Below, piece after piece: positions 39,836 to 52,169 of a stretch of 64,000 nt of DNA. Under the pieces are notes generated by a model. That model did no database searches. It saw nothing but the letters and a program-made list of their open reading frames with translations, and was not told where the DNA came from. The stretch comes from Stenopsyche tienmushanensis (lineage: Eukaryota > Arthropoda > Insecta > Trichoptera > Stenopsychidae). The position numbers and the translations under genes were made by a program. The first letter of the stretch is position 1, and each line of letters opens with the position of its first letter. The stretch spans positions 806,001 through 870,000 of the forward strand of contig WACJ01000043.1 of NCBI GenBank assembly GCA_008973525.1. Reading direction: 5' to 3'.

Positions 39836-41085
39836 TGAAATACTGTATTTTATCCTCAGTGTTCTCATTAATAAAGCAACTTCCTCATCATCACATTTAT
39901 AATAAGTATACTACTACTTCTTTATGAGCTGCCATATCCATCAAAGGCGATATCCATGGGAGATTTTCTAAGAAAATATTTTTTATGTGGTTTTTCCATT
40001 TGCCTTCTACACGTTGTAATGTTAGGAAAGGACCCAAATCATCAACTGTTTTTAAAATCTTTAAAATTTCATTGTTAATGCAAATCCAATAATTTATAGG
40101 CGGCCTGAATGACTTTATTAATTGCTAAAATATTTATTTTTCATTTCCAAGAAACCAAGGTAATTCTGTATCGAGATGATCAATGGAAAAGATCATTCTT
40201 TTTGATCTCCCAATTTTTTTCCCCATACAATAAACGTATGTATTTATAATGGAAATATCGATTTGCAGCGCTCGTTATAACCGAGATTGGTTGTATTTAT
40301 GTGAATCTTCTTTGAAATTTATAACACAGGTCACACAATTGAATAATTGTCACATATTGGTTTGCATGCACCACGCATTTAATGGATTGAAAGCCTTTCA
40401 AAGGTAAACTGTCACATTTTTTTATATTATAGATTTAATTACAAGTTATTATATATTGACCCTTTTATATGTGCCCATTGATTTTTACCTTGTTTTAAAT
40501 GCGACAGAGGGTTAACGAACTTTAAATTTTGTCATTGAAAGATAGGAGTTATAAATGGGAAATAACTTTTCATTGTCAAGGCAATTACTCAATTTGAAAA
40601 TGGGTTTTTGTTAATGAAATAAAAACGAAGACGAAAACAACTCGTTAGCTATTAGAACATAATGAAGGACAGTCATTATTTAAGTGAAAATGATTGTATG
40701 GCAGAGGTTATTAAATTTTGCACCAATTCAAATGTTTTTGTCTAATAATTCATGCCTATGGAGTGTTAATTTTTTTTCTTCATTATTATGAATACAAATG
40801 TGTGCAATAGATTTAAAAAATACACGAAAAACATCAATTATGAACATATTTTATTTTAGTATTAAATTTGTTATTTTTCGTGGTGGTGGTTTAAAAGATG
40901 AGGCGCTTGAAATGTTGAAGAACTTTGAAGACATTAGCTGGGGGCGACAAATTTGTTTGCTTGGCATTATCTTAATTTGGTCGAAAATTACGGATATTTA
41001 TCTCATCTTCATGTCCGGCGAAATTATAAATATGTGAGATACTTTCGTCTATGGCCAGTCGAACGAGCGTCTTGGAGCCGGCGCC
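39836..41085. other. Intergenic; possible 5' UTR of the next gene
   Basis: No recognised gene over about 1.2 kb. The last 200 bp are less AT-rich and run to the start codon at 41086. They may be leader or promoter of the secreted-protein gene; a frame over 40798-41034 has no family match. Confidence 0.4.
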
Positions 41086-43629
41086 ATGTCACAGTTGGCA
41101 GCACTGATGACGTTGCTCACACTGACGGTGTTGGTAGCACCTCAAATTCACGCCGTGCGTTCCGTATTCGACCTCAGCGTTCAAAAAGCCCCCCGTTGTA
41201 AGTTAAACATTATTAAGGTGAATCTAAAAAAATTCAAAAGCCCGCTTGCAATAAGGATAAATGATGACACTTCTTGTATACCTATTCCTACCATGACGGG
41301 TCAAATTGACCGCTCCTTTAAAAAAGTATTGTTTTTATAGTTAAACGAAAATAATAGTCAATTTGTTCAGTTATAAATTGGAAAAGGGGATTAAAAATAA
41401 ACAGTGCTTATGTCAGATGAAATGAAACAAAGCACAGGGATGTCAAGTTGGCATCCCTGTGCTTTGCAATTTCCGCATCTAACTGTCACTTTATTCATCT
41501 TAACATTTTCTTGAGTACTTAATCTCTCATTCTGTCTCTTTGTCATTTTTCTTCTCCTTTACATTTACATCAATACACTCAAACATTTTTTGTGCGATTT
41601 CGAAGTTATGCGGTTTTTTTAAAGCAATTTTTTTTTTAATTTCATAAAGAGTACGTATCGAGATATTGTTGATAAAATAGGAAATAAATCATCAACACTA
41701 ATGTAAATCATATTGTATCTGCTATCGCTGAATTACGACCACGCCCTTTATTCCGGTTTAGATTTTTGAAAAAAAAAAATCTCGTTTTTTTTGTATTTTT
41801 CCAATGTTTTGACTTTTAAAAATACATTCTCCAAAGGAATTTCCAAAATACCAACTACTTACCGAGTTATAGCCATTTTTGTGATGCGGCATCTTGGCTG
41901 GTTCTACCATAATGAAATATTTTAACGCGTTTTTCTGGAAACTACTTTTTTCATCATATCTCAAGCTTTAATCAATTAATTAGCTTCAAACTGGGTACGA
42001 ATCTTTTCTATATAACTCTCTTATTCTTACCAGATTTATGTTAAAAATTATTTTTTAGCTATTTAAAAAAAAAAAAATAATTAATTAATATTGGTCCGTC
42101 GTGTCTACATTAAATCAAATTTTGTACTATATACATATAAAATCTATTCATTTCTGGTGTAACCTTGGCACTTTTTTCTATTTCTATTGAGTAATGCATG
42201 AAACTTAATAGAAACACTTTTTGTGGTAGTATTTTTGTGTAGTTTTGTTGGCAGTTAACCACTTGTGTCTTGTTACGTTCCTTCCGCACCCGTCAATGAT
42301 TCCATTGGTGTCAGAACAACAAAATCTCCAAGTGGAATTGAATAGTCTCTTCCCGCATCCTTTCCTAAATACCTTCTGCTTCTGTGTAGGTTCTTAGGTT
42401 TAGATGAGGTGAACCGAACTGAAATTGACCGGTCGTCGTAGGTAATACAAGCTATATATACTTCTGGAAAGGGGGGGGGGAATAATAAAACTAGAAATAA
42501 ATATCGAAAAAGGATTTTACATCGATGTGATAACCTTTAAATACGTAAAGTTGTACAAAAGAGACATTTTATGCAATTAATGTTGTGTAAAAGGGGAATA
42601 ACTCAATCTAAGACCCACATTCCTTATGAATATCATTCCCTGCCACTCATTTAATATGGAAAAAGGTAGTCTTTTCTTTGCAAATACTATGCTATATATT
42701 GTGCTTTAAACGTCCATCTTTCTGTTAGAATGTAATTTTTTAAAGTTTAAATATATTTTTTTCAATATGAGACTCAAACTAGTAGAAATGTTTCCCCCCT
42801 ATTTTGTACCCTATTTTGCTGTATTTTGTACCCTATTTTGTACCTATATATCAAGCTTAATTTTGATTATGGAGCCATCTTTTTTTGACAACTGTTGCAC
42901 AAGATACACATTCCTTTTGTAAAGTTCCACTTCATAGAGAAGCCTTTTTCTCTCCTCAATATTTCCATGTATTGTGTGCTTGTATATCTTATTTAAATCA
43001 TGCTGAGATTTAAAAAAATGAGCTAATCATACAAAGAGTTTTGTCGATTTTGTTTTAGCAGCTACAGTATTTTTACGCTAAGTTAAACTTTTTTCAACTC
43101 AAACTTTTTAAATTCAAGTTAAACTGTCAAATACGACATTGTTATTATTTTTGAATTTATTTATATTTACATTGACGATGCTATAGCATTCTTATCGCAT
43201 CCTTTTCATTGAAAATTATTGCAACTGATGTCAATATCTTATGTATCGATGATGATATTTGTGTGACATCCATTATATCATTTTGGAGACAAGAGATTCA
43301 AATCAATATTTGTATTGTTGTTTTAAATATGATTTTAATTTGTTAATGAAGTAAATATACCATTGATCGGTATTGGTATAAGATGCAATGGATGCCCTCA
43401 GCGATCCTGCGAAGATGATCCTGCAGTCATATATGGCTATTGTTGTGGATGTGCCAAATTTTTAGGTATGCTTTTATAAATTATTATTTCTCGCAATCAG
43501 ATTCCTGCTCTATTCTTAAATCTTTTCGCAGACAATTTGCCAGTATTGTGCCCTAAAGGATTGGACTGCCCTTTGAATGGAGCTGGACTGTGCCATGACT
43601 ATGAATACATGATGAGATGCTGTTGCTGA
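41086..43629 (+). CDS. Small secreted 12-cysteine protein, three exons
   Basis: Exons 41086-41197, 43352-43465 and 43532-43629 give 324 nt, 107 residues, with matching phases; AATAAA follows at 43695. Residues 1-23 (MSQLAALMTLLTLTVLVAPQ..HA) are a clear signal peptide with cleavage expected after Ala23. The mature part carries 12 cysteines in RCNGCP..RSC, VIYGYCCGCA, LPVLCPKGLDCP, GLCHDYEYMMRCCC, ending in CCC just before the stop. Small insect secreted proteins with the same Cys spacing and the CHDYEYM..CCC end are known but largely uncharacterised; I know no function. No transmembrane segment follows. The exon 2 acceptor (ATGAAG, 43351) has a weak pyrimidine tract and is the least certain border. 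Intron 1 (2.15 kb) contains repeats. Confidence 0.85.
41401..41495. repeat. Palindromic MITE fragment with perfect 15-bp hairpin
   Basis: CAAAGCACAGGGATG (41428-41442) pairs exactly with CATCCCTGTGCTTTG (41452-41466) across a 9-nt loop. Imperfect pairing extends outward through GTCAGATGAAAT and GCATCTAACTGTCACT. Lies in intron 1 of the secreted-protein gene and shares outer words with 39575-39835. Confidence 0.65.
41571..41990 (+). repeat. Dispersed repeat, copy of the first part of 60766-61400
   Basis: Parallels 60768-61130: TGTGCGATTTCGAAGTTATG, CATAAAGAGTACGTAT, GCTATCGCTGAATTACGACC, ACGCCCTTTATTC, TCCAAAGGAATTTCC, CCAACTACTTAC, TTTTAACGCGTTTTTCT. Only short, broken frames. Lies in intron 1 of the secreted-protein gene. 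Confidence 0.75.
42470..42481. repeat. Poly-G tract
   Basis: About eleven consecutive G in AT-rich intron DNA, preceded by AAA. Simple repeat only. Confidence 0.6.
42796..42848. repeat. Short tandem array of CCCTATTTTGTA-type units
   Basis: CCCTATTTTGTA recurs about four times, one copy altered to CCCTATTTTGCTGTATTTTG. A minisatellite-scale array in intron 1 of the secreted-protein gene. Confidence 0.65.
43070..43140. repeat. Partial AAGTTAAAC-type MITE
   Basis: TAAGTTAAACTTTTTTCAAC, CTCAAACTTTTT and TTCAAGTTAAACTGTCAAAT match one end of the 39575-39835 element. Confidence 0.5.
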
Positions 43630-43709
43630 TGTATTCAATGTTTAATTTAATGCCACTTATTGTTTTATATTTAATTTAAATTTAAAAAAATCGTAATAAA
43701 TAATTGTTA

Positions 43710-44595
43710 AATAATGGTGGAAAATCAGATTTATTTCGACTCAAAAAGCATAGCTCGTTTGCAAATCGATCGGAAAAATTACGCTCCATCGATCATGCAT
43801 AACTTCAGCGAATGAATAGATACGAAAAAAGCTACAAATGCGTTTTTTTAGATCCTTTCTGTTACGTGACGAAAGAAACGTGCTTGTTGAGAGCAATGCA
43901 TTATAGCTATTGTACATGAATAGCCTGGCAAAAAATATACTATGTGTTTTCATTCAGATTGATCTCTTGAATACTTAATGATACTACAAATATTTCTTAT
44001 TTTATTTAGATTTATGTCATCATTGTTGTTTTTGCTCAATGCATATGAGAGCGTGAAGGACAATTTAAAAAAAGGGCAATTCTACGTTCGAAACATGTCG
44101 GATTTGCACGCAAATTAATATTTTTTTTACATAATTATCACGTAGCTGCTTTTATTATATTTTTAAAAAAATACATTTTTTACCCTGATAAACTTTCAAG
44201 GTATCGCCTCTTTATATATACCCTTGTACGTGATCAAGTTTTAATAAAAATAATCAAAGTTTGAATTAGCATATCGTAAACATAATGAGGGAGGTCCATG
44301 AATAAAATGCTTCAACATTGAGTCACAGTGTGGAAAATACTGTCGTTTTTGCATTTAGGTATGCAATTTAAATATAAACTGGATGCATGGCAATGTGAGG
44401 GAATGTATAAAATGGACCAAAAAGTAATCGATCATTTGCTAAACTCAATAGAACTTAAATCTAAGGGTGGATGAGGTAAAATGTACCGATATTTTTATTG
44501 AATAAATTATTTGAAAATAATTTTAATAACTCTATTGGACCGGAAATCGTGAGACAACAAAATAAAGACTAGAAAACATCTAGTCAACTTGCTTA
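43710..44595. other. Intergenic, no recognised gene
   Basis: AT-rich 3' flank of the secreted-protein gene. No element or coding frame is legible. Confidence 0.45.
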
Positions 44596-44599
44596 AAAA

Positions 44600-44815
44600 G
44601 TAAGTTTTTAAAAAATGATTGATTTCTTTCGGGATAACATAATATAAGAAAAAATACACTTTTTCCAAATCCTCACATTGGATTTCGCAATAAGCACTCG
44701 ACAATCGATCATATTCAAATAATCACAAATGTGATTATAAAGGCTCTGGTGTAGAAGAAAACATGTTTAATCTGCTTGGACGTGACCCAAGCGCTTGATA
44801 AAGTATGACGTATAC
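44600..44815 (+). mobile_element. Jockey-like RT fragment
   Basis: Plus-strand frames read LPNPHIGFRNKHSTIDHIQI then ITNVIIKAL, then CLDVTQALDKV, matching the RT run FGFR.KHST..Q....I..AL and FLDV.QAFDKVW. Truncated on both sides and interrupted by a stop. Confidence 0.6.
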
Positions 44816-45305
44816 GTACAACGTATAAATACGATAGATAGTTAAGGAATTGTTCTGTGTAGCATAAAATCATATGAGCCTTTCAAATGAAATTTAACTG
44901 CTCATGTGTGACTTTAATAGCAATATAGTCATTTTTGATGACTCGAACATCCTTTAAAGCTCATCGGCCGATATTGTAAACGACAGCATTAATTAACTAA
45001 ACCACAAAGGGTTCATTACAAATCGGTTAGAAAATATCAATGGGTAGATATGCTGGTGAAAGAAATGTATTTATCTAGTATTACTAATTGTATCGATGTT
45101 AATGTTGAAGAAGCATCATATAGAATATGTAGCCCTGCCCTCAAACAAATGTATTTTGCGACCCAATACGCACTAAGCATTCAGTTTTCGCCAACACGCC
45201 TCGCATGGAATGGGTTAATGCAAGGTTCCCAGCCAAGAATTAATCGCTGTATTTTTTTCTTAAATTCATAATTAATAACAACCATTTTTCAATAAATCTC
45301 AAATA
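44816..45305. other. Intergenic, no recognised gene
   Basis: Includes an open plus-strand frame at 45050-45268 with no family match. Confidence 0.4.
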
Positions 45306-45309
45306 CATC

Positions 45310-46620
45310 ATTATATGTAAATCTTTAATCAGATACTGCCATTCCGGAATTTGTATGAACTGCATCAACACATTTAGTACAGGGCTATATAGTTTTTGTT
45401 TGCGAAGGGAGGAATCTTCAAAAGACACCACCGTTCTGGTAGTAGTGTGGGATTTTTACCCACTAAGCCTCCATCCTCTTCGGCTACCACCCGGCTACGA
45501 ATTAAGTATTGCGCAAGAGTGGCAGCGATCTGTCCCTCATGGGCCCTCCATTTGTCTCTTTCTGATTATGTTATTCTACTGCTAAAGTTCGTCGTCTTGT
45601 ATGTTCAGCATCCTCTTTCCGCCGCATAGCGCACGTCGTGTATTTGCACCACGCATTCCATGCCCTAGCATCCGTTAACATTGTTGCATGTTGCTAGGGG
45701 AGAGCGTGATGATTCCCAGCTCCTCCTGTTGGATGTCCCTTTCGGTGCTCCATGCTGGGCAGACAAATGTCGTGTGTGGAGCATCGTTGTACTCCGCTTC
45801 GCATTGGTGGCACTCCGGGCCGGTCTCTTTGCCTATTTTGTGTAGATGGCTACCAAAAATAACCGTGCCCGATGAGGACCCAGGTCAAGTGGTAGCACAA
45901 TTGATCGTGCTTTCTGGCTACCCAGGTTCTCAGATTTGGTATTACCTTGTGCGTCCACCGATCTTTAGCGGAGTTGTCCCATTGGGACTGCCACGCCGAC
46001 ACGGAGCAGGTCGATTGGCGGTATGGCAGTCAGTGCCAGGACGGCGTCTTCTAAGACTGTGCGATATGCAGCAGCCACTCTGATTGCGCTCCTTCTCTAG
46101 ACTTCTCAGGACACTGCATCGTTGTAGAGTCGCCTCCTGTTTGTTTTTGGGGCTCCAATGTTGGCATCAACCTGGCCAGATTCTCCGCGATGCTGGCCGC
46201 CTTCGCTGCCCTTCTCCGTGTGGGTAACGAATCGGAGCTTGTCATCAATCTCCACCCCCAAAAACCGAATGGATCTTGAGTATTTAATCTCGGAACCCCC
46301 AATCCTGAGTGGTGGGGGCGTAAGCTTCCTGCGTCGTGTGAAAAAGAGGGCCTCCGTTTTTTGGACAGTGAGCTCCAGACCAGCTCCTGCCAACCACTTC
46401 TTGGCCTTTCTTAGCGCGTCCTCGCAGGTCGTTCGCAGGATCTCTACCATTCTGGTGAGGTATGGTGGAGTGTCAATTTCATTCAAGGCCCTGAAGATCA
46501 GATGCCATCTTGCCGAGTTGAAGGCATTCTTGTCGTCTAGCGCAAACATTATCGTGTGTCTACAGGCATTTATGCTGCTACACCACGCCTGTTTCACCGT
46601 GTCTATAACTTGGGTGATGC
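45310..46620 (-). mobile_element. R1-clade non-LTR retrotransposon, internally deleted
   Basis: The minus strand from 46600 reads VKQAWCSS..RHTIMFALDDKNAFNSARWHL, the RT block with the first catalytic Asp in R1/LOA-like form. It then goes from IDTPPYLTRMVEIL directly to TTCEDALRKAKKWLAGAGLEL, VQKTEALFFTRRRK and FLGVEIDDKLRF. The segment that should hold IPQGSVL and the F/YADD catalytic box is missing. Further down (45850-45700) comes the R1-type C-terminal zinc knuckle CHQCEAEYNDAPHTTFVCPAW, followed by RMLGHGM. GC-rich compared with its surroundings, with frameshifts; a dead copy. Confidence 0.82.
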
Positions 46621-46702
46621 TATACCTTATTTATGTTAAATCTAGAGTACATAGTACTGCTTATCTTAATAGTATTTTTAAATATTTACCAAAAGATTAG
46701 TA

Positions 46703-47158
46703 AAATCCCGCAGTAATCCGACCCCAGTCTTATCCGGCGCTCCCTTGATTGTGGGTCAAGCAAGAGGCAAATTTTCAATAAAACTAAATATCCAGAGATA
46801 GAGAAAACTTTGCTATGTGTGATTTCTTCAGGAAACAAACAGGTACACACATATTTCTGGATCCATATAGGCCTATAGAAGCATAGTTGTTTTATAAGGA
46901 GGTAACAAAAAAGAAGACTTTGTAGCTAGCAAGGGATAGTTAAAACGTTTCAAAAATCGTCATGGAATACGTTTGATGACGGTAACTGGTTTTTATTTTT
47001 TATAACTGCTATGACCATTATGTTTATGACATTAATTCTGTAATATGAAAACTTGTGCTGTCTATGTACATCTTATCATTTTCATATTTTTTCGGATTGT
47101 AAATACTCCTTTCCAAAAAGTTCCTGATTACAATGAGTCGCGGGTAGTACTCTAATAA
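46703..47158 (+). mobile_element. pogo/Tigger-like element, second copy, right end eroded
   Basis: Starts CCCGCAGTAATCCGACCCCAG, continues through GGCAAATTTTCAATAAAACT and AATATCC.., the CENP-B-like ETGTHIFLDPYR frame and the GAAGACTTTGTAGCTAGCAA word. Ends near TTGATTACAATGAGTCGCGG without the terminal repeat. Parallel to 2373-2933 and 52170-52718. Confidence 0.7.
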
Positions 47159-48299
47159 TAAGTAAGAAGCATCGTAATAATTAAAAATATTTCACTTTCA
47201 AACGTATTTTTGAATGAATTTGCACAGAGATAAATCAGTTAAATAATTGTCGAGCATAAAATAATAAAACCTTTAACAAAAATGATGCTTAATATAGAAA
47301 CATATTGCATCATTTATATCTTGTTAGTGCAAGTTGTTTCACATGCGGATTTCTGAAATCCCAAGGGGTCCCATTCGCTTTCTATGTTCACGTATAAATC
47401 TGGAAAAACTAGTCACGATTGACACTTTTAATTAAACCCATACGAAGTCGTTATCATTAAAACACCAGAAAACATTCCAATTATCTTAATATAATTGAAT
47501 GGAAAAATGTATCCTTATAAGTGGCTTTCTCTTAATTTCACGAACTATCTAATGTACCCAGATCATATAAGGCGATTTGTCATGTTTGATACATATGATA
47601 TGGATTGTCTCAGTTCTTCTTAAATCTTTTAAAAAATTGTATATCAGTATCACTAGACGAATCGAGCGATTGATTCACAACAGCTTCTAATTTAATTACC
47701 ATTATATGATGGCGTACAAGCTAGACAAAACATATCTTTTTCTATTTTCTGCTCCAGAAGAACATAAGCTCCATTTTTAAGCCTGTATTTACAGCTGTAA
47801 CAGTCAAAACATTAAGCGTAATAACTTCACCAATAGAAGGATAACTTTGACTGATGCAGATTTGGTATTGATTGGCCGATAAGCCAAATATTGGTTTTAT
47901 TTTTAATTAATAAACTCTCAAGAGCTAAATTTGCCATCGCCCTTTCTCACATTACGCCGTATGTGATTTTACTGTGACGATGATGGTATGATTATTAATT
48001 AGGAAGATTAACGGATATAAAAATCATAATATTTACGCCAAAAAATTATATTAAGGTTTATAAGCGCCGATTAATTTATTTATAATTCAGTCTATGACAA
48101 AAACAAAATAATTTGCTTTTTTCCCTTTTAATTCCATTCACCAGTAAAATGCTTTTTTTTAATTTTTATTATAATTTATATAAATTAATCATAATATTGA
48201 ATACAAGATAAAATGATTATGCGCCAATGAAATATTTATGAAGAAAAAACAAAGACAATGGTCGATTTTTAAGCAGCGTGGTTCATTAATTTACTGAGA
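47159..48299. other. Intergenic, no recognised gene
   Basis: AT-rich throughout; no frames or repeats worth calling. Confidence 0.45.
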
Positions 48300-48525
48300 A
48301 AAATAAGCATATCCGGTGTCACTTCATCCGGTGGCACGCAGTTTTTAAAATATGCGATGGTTGGTCGACACGCCGCGGAAAATCGAGCATGTCATTAGGG
48401 GTGCTGCGAGCTGTCGGCGTCGATTTCCCCTGCATAGGATCAGTCGCGCTGAAGCGCTCGATGTGCGTTGTTGTGTGTGTGCGCTCTCTCACTAGATTCA
48501 CTGGTTTCAACTGTCACATGAAAAT
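48300..48525. other. Isolated CpG-rich block, possible promoter
   Basis: Stands out from AT-rich surroundings with many CpG: GTCGACACGCCGCGGAAAAT, GTCGGCGTCGATTTC, CAGTCGCGCTGAAGCGCTCG. In this window the only similar block is the Rab1 5' region. An ATGAAT followed by GTAAGTTTG at 48623 could be a short first coding exon. No protein can be traced from it inside the window. Confidence 0.35.
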
Positions 48526-49885
48526 ACATTTAGGCTGTGTTTAAAATATATATTGCATCGACAAAAAGCTGCAATGACTTCGTAGACGTCGTTCATGATC
48601 TCCAATCTACGCTTAAAAACAAAATGAATGTAAGTTTGACGTCCGACCTGTCAAAAATATTGATGTTTTCGTGTGCGTTTCGGGGTTGCCATGATGAAAT
48701 TTTGGATTTAAAAATAAGTCCCCCTACTTATTCTCCAGTAAGAGTCTTACTAGCAATAATATGATATTTTTAAATAAATATAACAATATTGAATGTCACT
48801 CTAATTCAAATAATTTTAAAATAAAGAACAATGTCGATTGTTATTTTATAATCTAGATATAACCACTAAATCTACCTACTGCACAATGCTGACAAGTCAT
48901 ACATTTTAATCGGATTCAAATAAATGAATAATCGCTTATGCATATATGTATTTATAAAGGCGCATTTAAATGCCGCCCAAAAATATAATCGTGTATCAAA
49001 CACAAATTCTTCTGAACCTTTGAATGTTAATGAGATAGGATGCAAATTATTACACATTTAAATTCAAGCGACATTTAAATGTGAAATAATGCACTGAATA
49101 TGTCACATAATGTGCACTATCCCGATTTTAATTTATCGTCCGTTTGTACAGTATTTTTAAAAATAAAATACTGTATTGCCGCATGTTCTGTGCGATACGC
49201 AATATATTTTTTGATTGGCATTTATTTAAAAAATTCAATTCAATGCCCATGATTTTTTAATTTTTTTAAACCTTGGCATTATGTTCAATCTTCTTATGAT
49301 AGCACTGTGTTGATAGATTCTTGCGAAGAATATTTATTTATATTGTATGTTGATAAAATTCTAGATATATGGTCGTTTATCTTTTTTTAGCCTGTAAAAG
49401 TTTAACTCTAAATAACAAAACCCAATATTAACCGTCCTTATCTGGATGCATTCCTAAGCACTCCCGTCGATGAATTAACACACTTTAGTCGGGCGCATGC
49501 TGTTGTAGCCGGTGAAATTGGACGATTTTTAAGTGGAATTTACAAATTATGCATTATATATTATACATACATTATTGGTTGCTATTATTAAAACAATAGG
49601 GGAACAATTACATTATATCAATATCTTATTTTTGAGCCCCCATTTTTAAGAAAAAATATTTTTCAATTATTATTATAGTTGCATAGATATTTGCATTTAC
49701 AGGAAACTAAACGTCCTCATCAGAATCAGAATCTAATACGAGGTGGAATTTGTTGGATGTGGAAAAAACTATAGTATTTTTTACAATTTTTATTGATTGC
49801 TTACAACACACAAGAAACATTATCTTTACTTCCATCAACTAATGCTAATATTTCCACTTCAACGTCTAGTTCATGCATATACGAG
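48526..49885. other. Intergenic, no recognised gene
   Basis: AT-rich. A frame at 48537-48761 follows the CpG-rich block but has no family match. Confidence 0.4.
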
Positions 49886-49889
49886 GGTC

Positions 49890-50160
49890 TGACAGACATT
49901 CAGACATGAGAAAGCTGTGCGCAAGATGGGTGTCGTGTTTGCTCACAATGAAATAAAAATAGCATCGTTTCAATGGAGTACTTGGCCGACTTTCCGCATC
50001 AATTCTAAACCATGAATGAAACATAGGCCCATCACTTCACACAAAGTATTTGTACATATCATAGAAGGCCCCGGGTATGCATTTATCCCCGAAAGTGCCA
50101 CAAAAAGCCCTAAAAGAGGACATGTGTCCAACCGGTCCACTTTTCAAACCGCTGACTTCG
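49890..50160 (+). mobile_element. mariner-derived composite repeat, inverted partial copy
   Basis: The plus frame reads ..DMRKLCARWVSCLLTM at 49900-49955. Then at 50044-50160 comes the reverse complement of the GACCGGTTGGACACA block, running from ATAGAAGGCCCCGGGTATGC to TGTGTCCAACCGGTCCACTT. Same parts and order as 32033-33135, read backwards, with the middle deleted. Confidence 0.65.
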
Positions 50161-50179
50161 TACCCGAATATGTCTACAG

Positions 50180-50360
50180 AGCGATTACGAATTCTTATTA
50201 CAAAAGTCGACAACATGTCGCGAAATGGATCAAGTTGTTCAAAGAAGGCCGTACTGATACTCACGACGATGCCAGGAGTGGGAGACCATCAGTGATTTCT
50301 GACGAACTTGTACAAAAAATTGAAGAACACAAAGATTTTCCTGACATTTCTTGAAGTCTC
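50180..50360 (+). mobile_element. mariner transposase N-terminal fragment
   Basis: The plus frame reads SRQHVAKWIKLFKEGRTDTH, DDARSGRPSVIS and DELVQKIEE, the second helix-turn-helix and GRP linker of a mariner transposase. Truncated; it belongs to a different lineage from the DMRKLCARW-type fragments. Confidence 0.7.
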
Positions 50361-52165
50361 ATTGACATTATTATGTCAGAAAAACTTTGTAACAAGAAGT
50401 TGTGTGCAAAATAGGTGGCCAGAATGTCCACATCGGAACACCCTTAAAGTCTATGATTCTGGCATACAAAAGCTGGTGCCCCGACTACATAAATATCTCA
50501 ATCTCGACAAAAATTGCATTAAAAAGTAGTTTAATATGTTTTATGAAGTATCCTATGAATTTCAATTAAACACAAGCGCTTTTCGATAGTCTCATTAAAA
50601 TTACTGTTGCCAGTATTCTCGAACTTCGTTTATTCGCAATTTTCCACAGTTTAATAGCTTTGTACAAATTATTACGAAGCAAAATGAAGTCAGTCTTAAA
50701 AATTAATTCTAACACATCATCTCCCTTATTATTTCTAGAAGACAGATTGAATACTATAAAAGATCTTATAAATATTACTATCTAAGCACTGAGGAGAATA
50801 AAATGATCACCTGATTTAATCGTTTGAGTACAAAGTAGCGTTATATTTTTGCAAGAATTTTCACTAAAATCCTAATTATCCTATTTATCCTAATTATGGC
50901 ACTCTATGTGATAATTTTGATAGTAACTATCCCTGTGAAGAAGTCCTAATATACTACGTTAAATCAATATGATATATAATACTAATTATCATTACAATAC
51001 TAATAATAAAAAAATATTGTAGGAACGTTGTAAGTGCGATGTAATTGTAGTCGCGAAGAAATGTAGTACTGTATGCCCCGACTATAGTGTGTTAATAGAT
51101 ATTTTTTTAAGACTTACACCCATTATAGATGAATAGCCCTACACTACAAAGAGGTATTGAAATTCTTTCCAAGTCGCCCATAATGGACTCTATTTCATCC
51201 AATGAACATGTACTTTAAAATGGGACAGCTGGAACAATAAAACGTTGGATTTATGCTCTTTGTTGTCAAACGCAATTTGAAGAAGCGATTAACCACGAGC
51301 ATTTAAACGGCTAGATGATATCATTCGAAAATATAGGTCGACACTATAGTTATTGATTAGCAGCATAAGAAACGCCAAGAAAGCCCGCAAAGAAAGGTTC
51401 GGGCAATCGATATTGAGCAGGACGGCCTGTTGGGAATACACGTGGCTGTGACGCCATTTCGAATGTCGGAAGGGTTAAAAACATACGGAATTAAATGACG
51501 AATCGATCTTAAATTCGTGATCATACAGCGATCATCGGATGATTGCATTAGTAAGCGATAGACTCATTATTGTATCATTTTTGATGCAATTCGATGATGC
51601 ATTGTCATTAAAAAAAGGGATCTATCTTATCCTGGACCATGCTCTGTTGCGTTATTTATCGAATGTTTATTTGACTTATCTCACAGATAATAGTTTAATA
51701 CAACTATATTTGGAACGTTGACGATCTCCACAAGGGATCTTTCTAGGGATAATAAAATATCTGGTGGTTTTTATCATTGCGTTCCATACACAAGGAAGAG
51801 ATAAAATAAGGATAAGATTATTTAAATACGATTTCTTACATAGAGAACGAACGGCAAAACCATAGACAGCACTAACAGTATTTAGTCACTACCTGTAATC
51901 ATCACAGTATTTACTTTTCCAGGTCCAGCAAATCAGGCTAAACATGGATCGAGACGATCGACCGGAGTAATCTTTAGCCTGTGTTGACTCAATGATGATG
52001 ATGATTCATATATTAACCCTTTTAATGTCGGATAATGAATATAGCGCCTTACTTATTTGCATCTCAAGAAATACCGTCGTACGAGGCGTATTGGAATAAA
52101 CTTAACTTAACGTAAAACAGGTTCAAAGATAATAAAAATGCTTTATACTGCGTGTTTGATTTCAA
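50361..52165. other. Intergenic, no recognised gene
   Basis: About 1.8 kb. 51230-51560 is somewhat less AT-rich, but no domain or repeat partner was seen. Confidence 0.4.
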
Positions 52166-52169
52166 ACTA

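Noticed and set aside
46158..46700. 180-codon plus-strand open frame
   Set aside because: Antisense shadow of the R1-clade RT; no family resemblance of its own.
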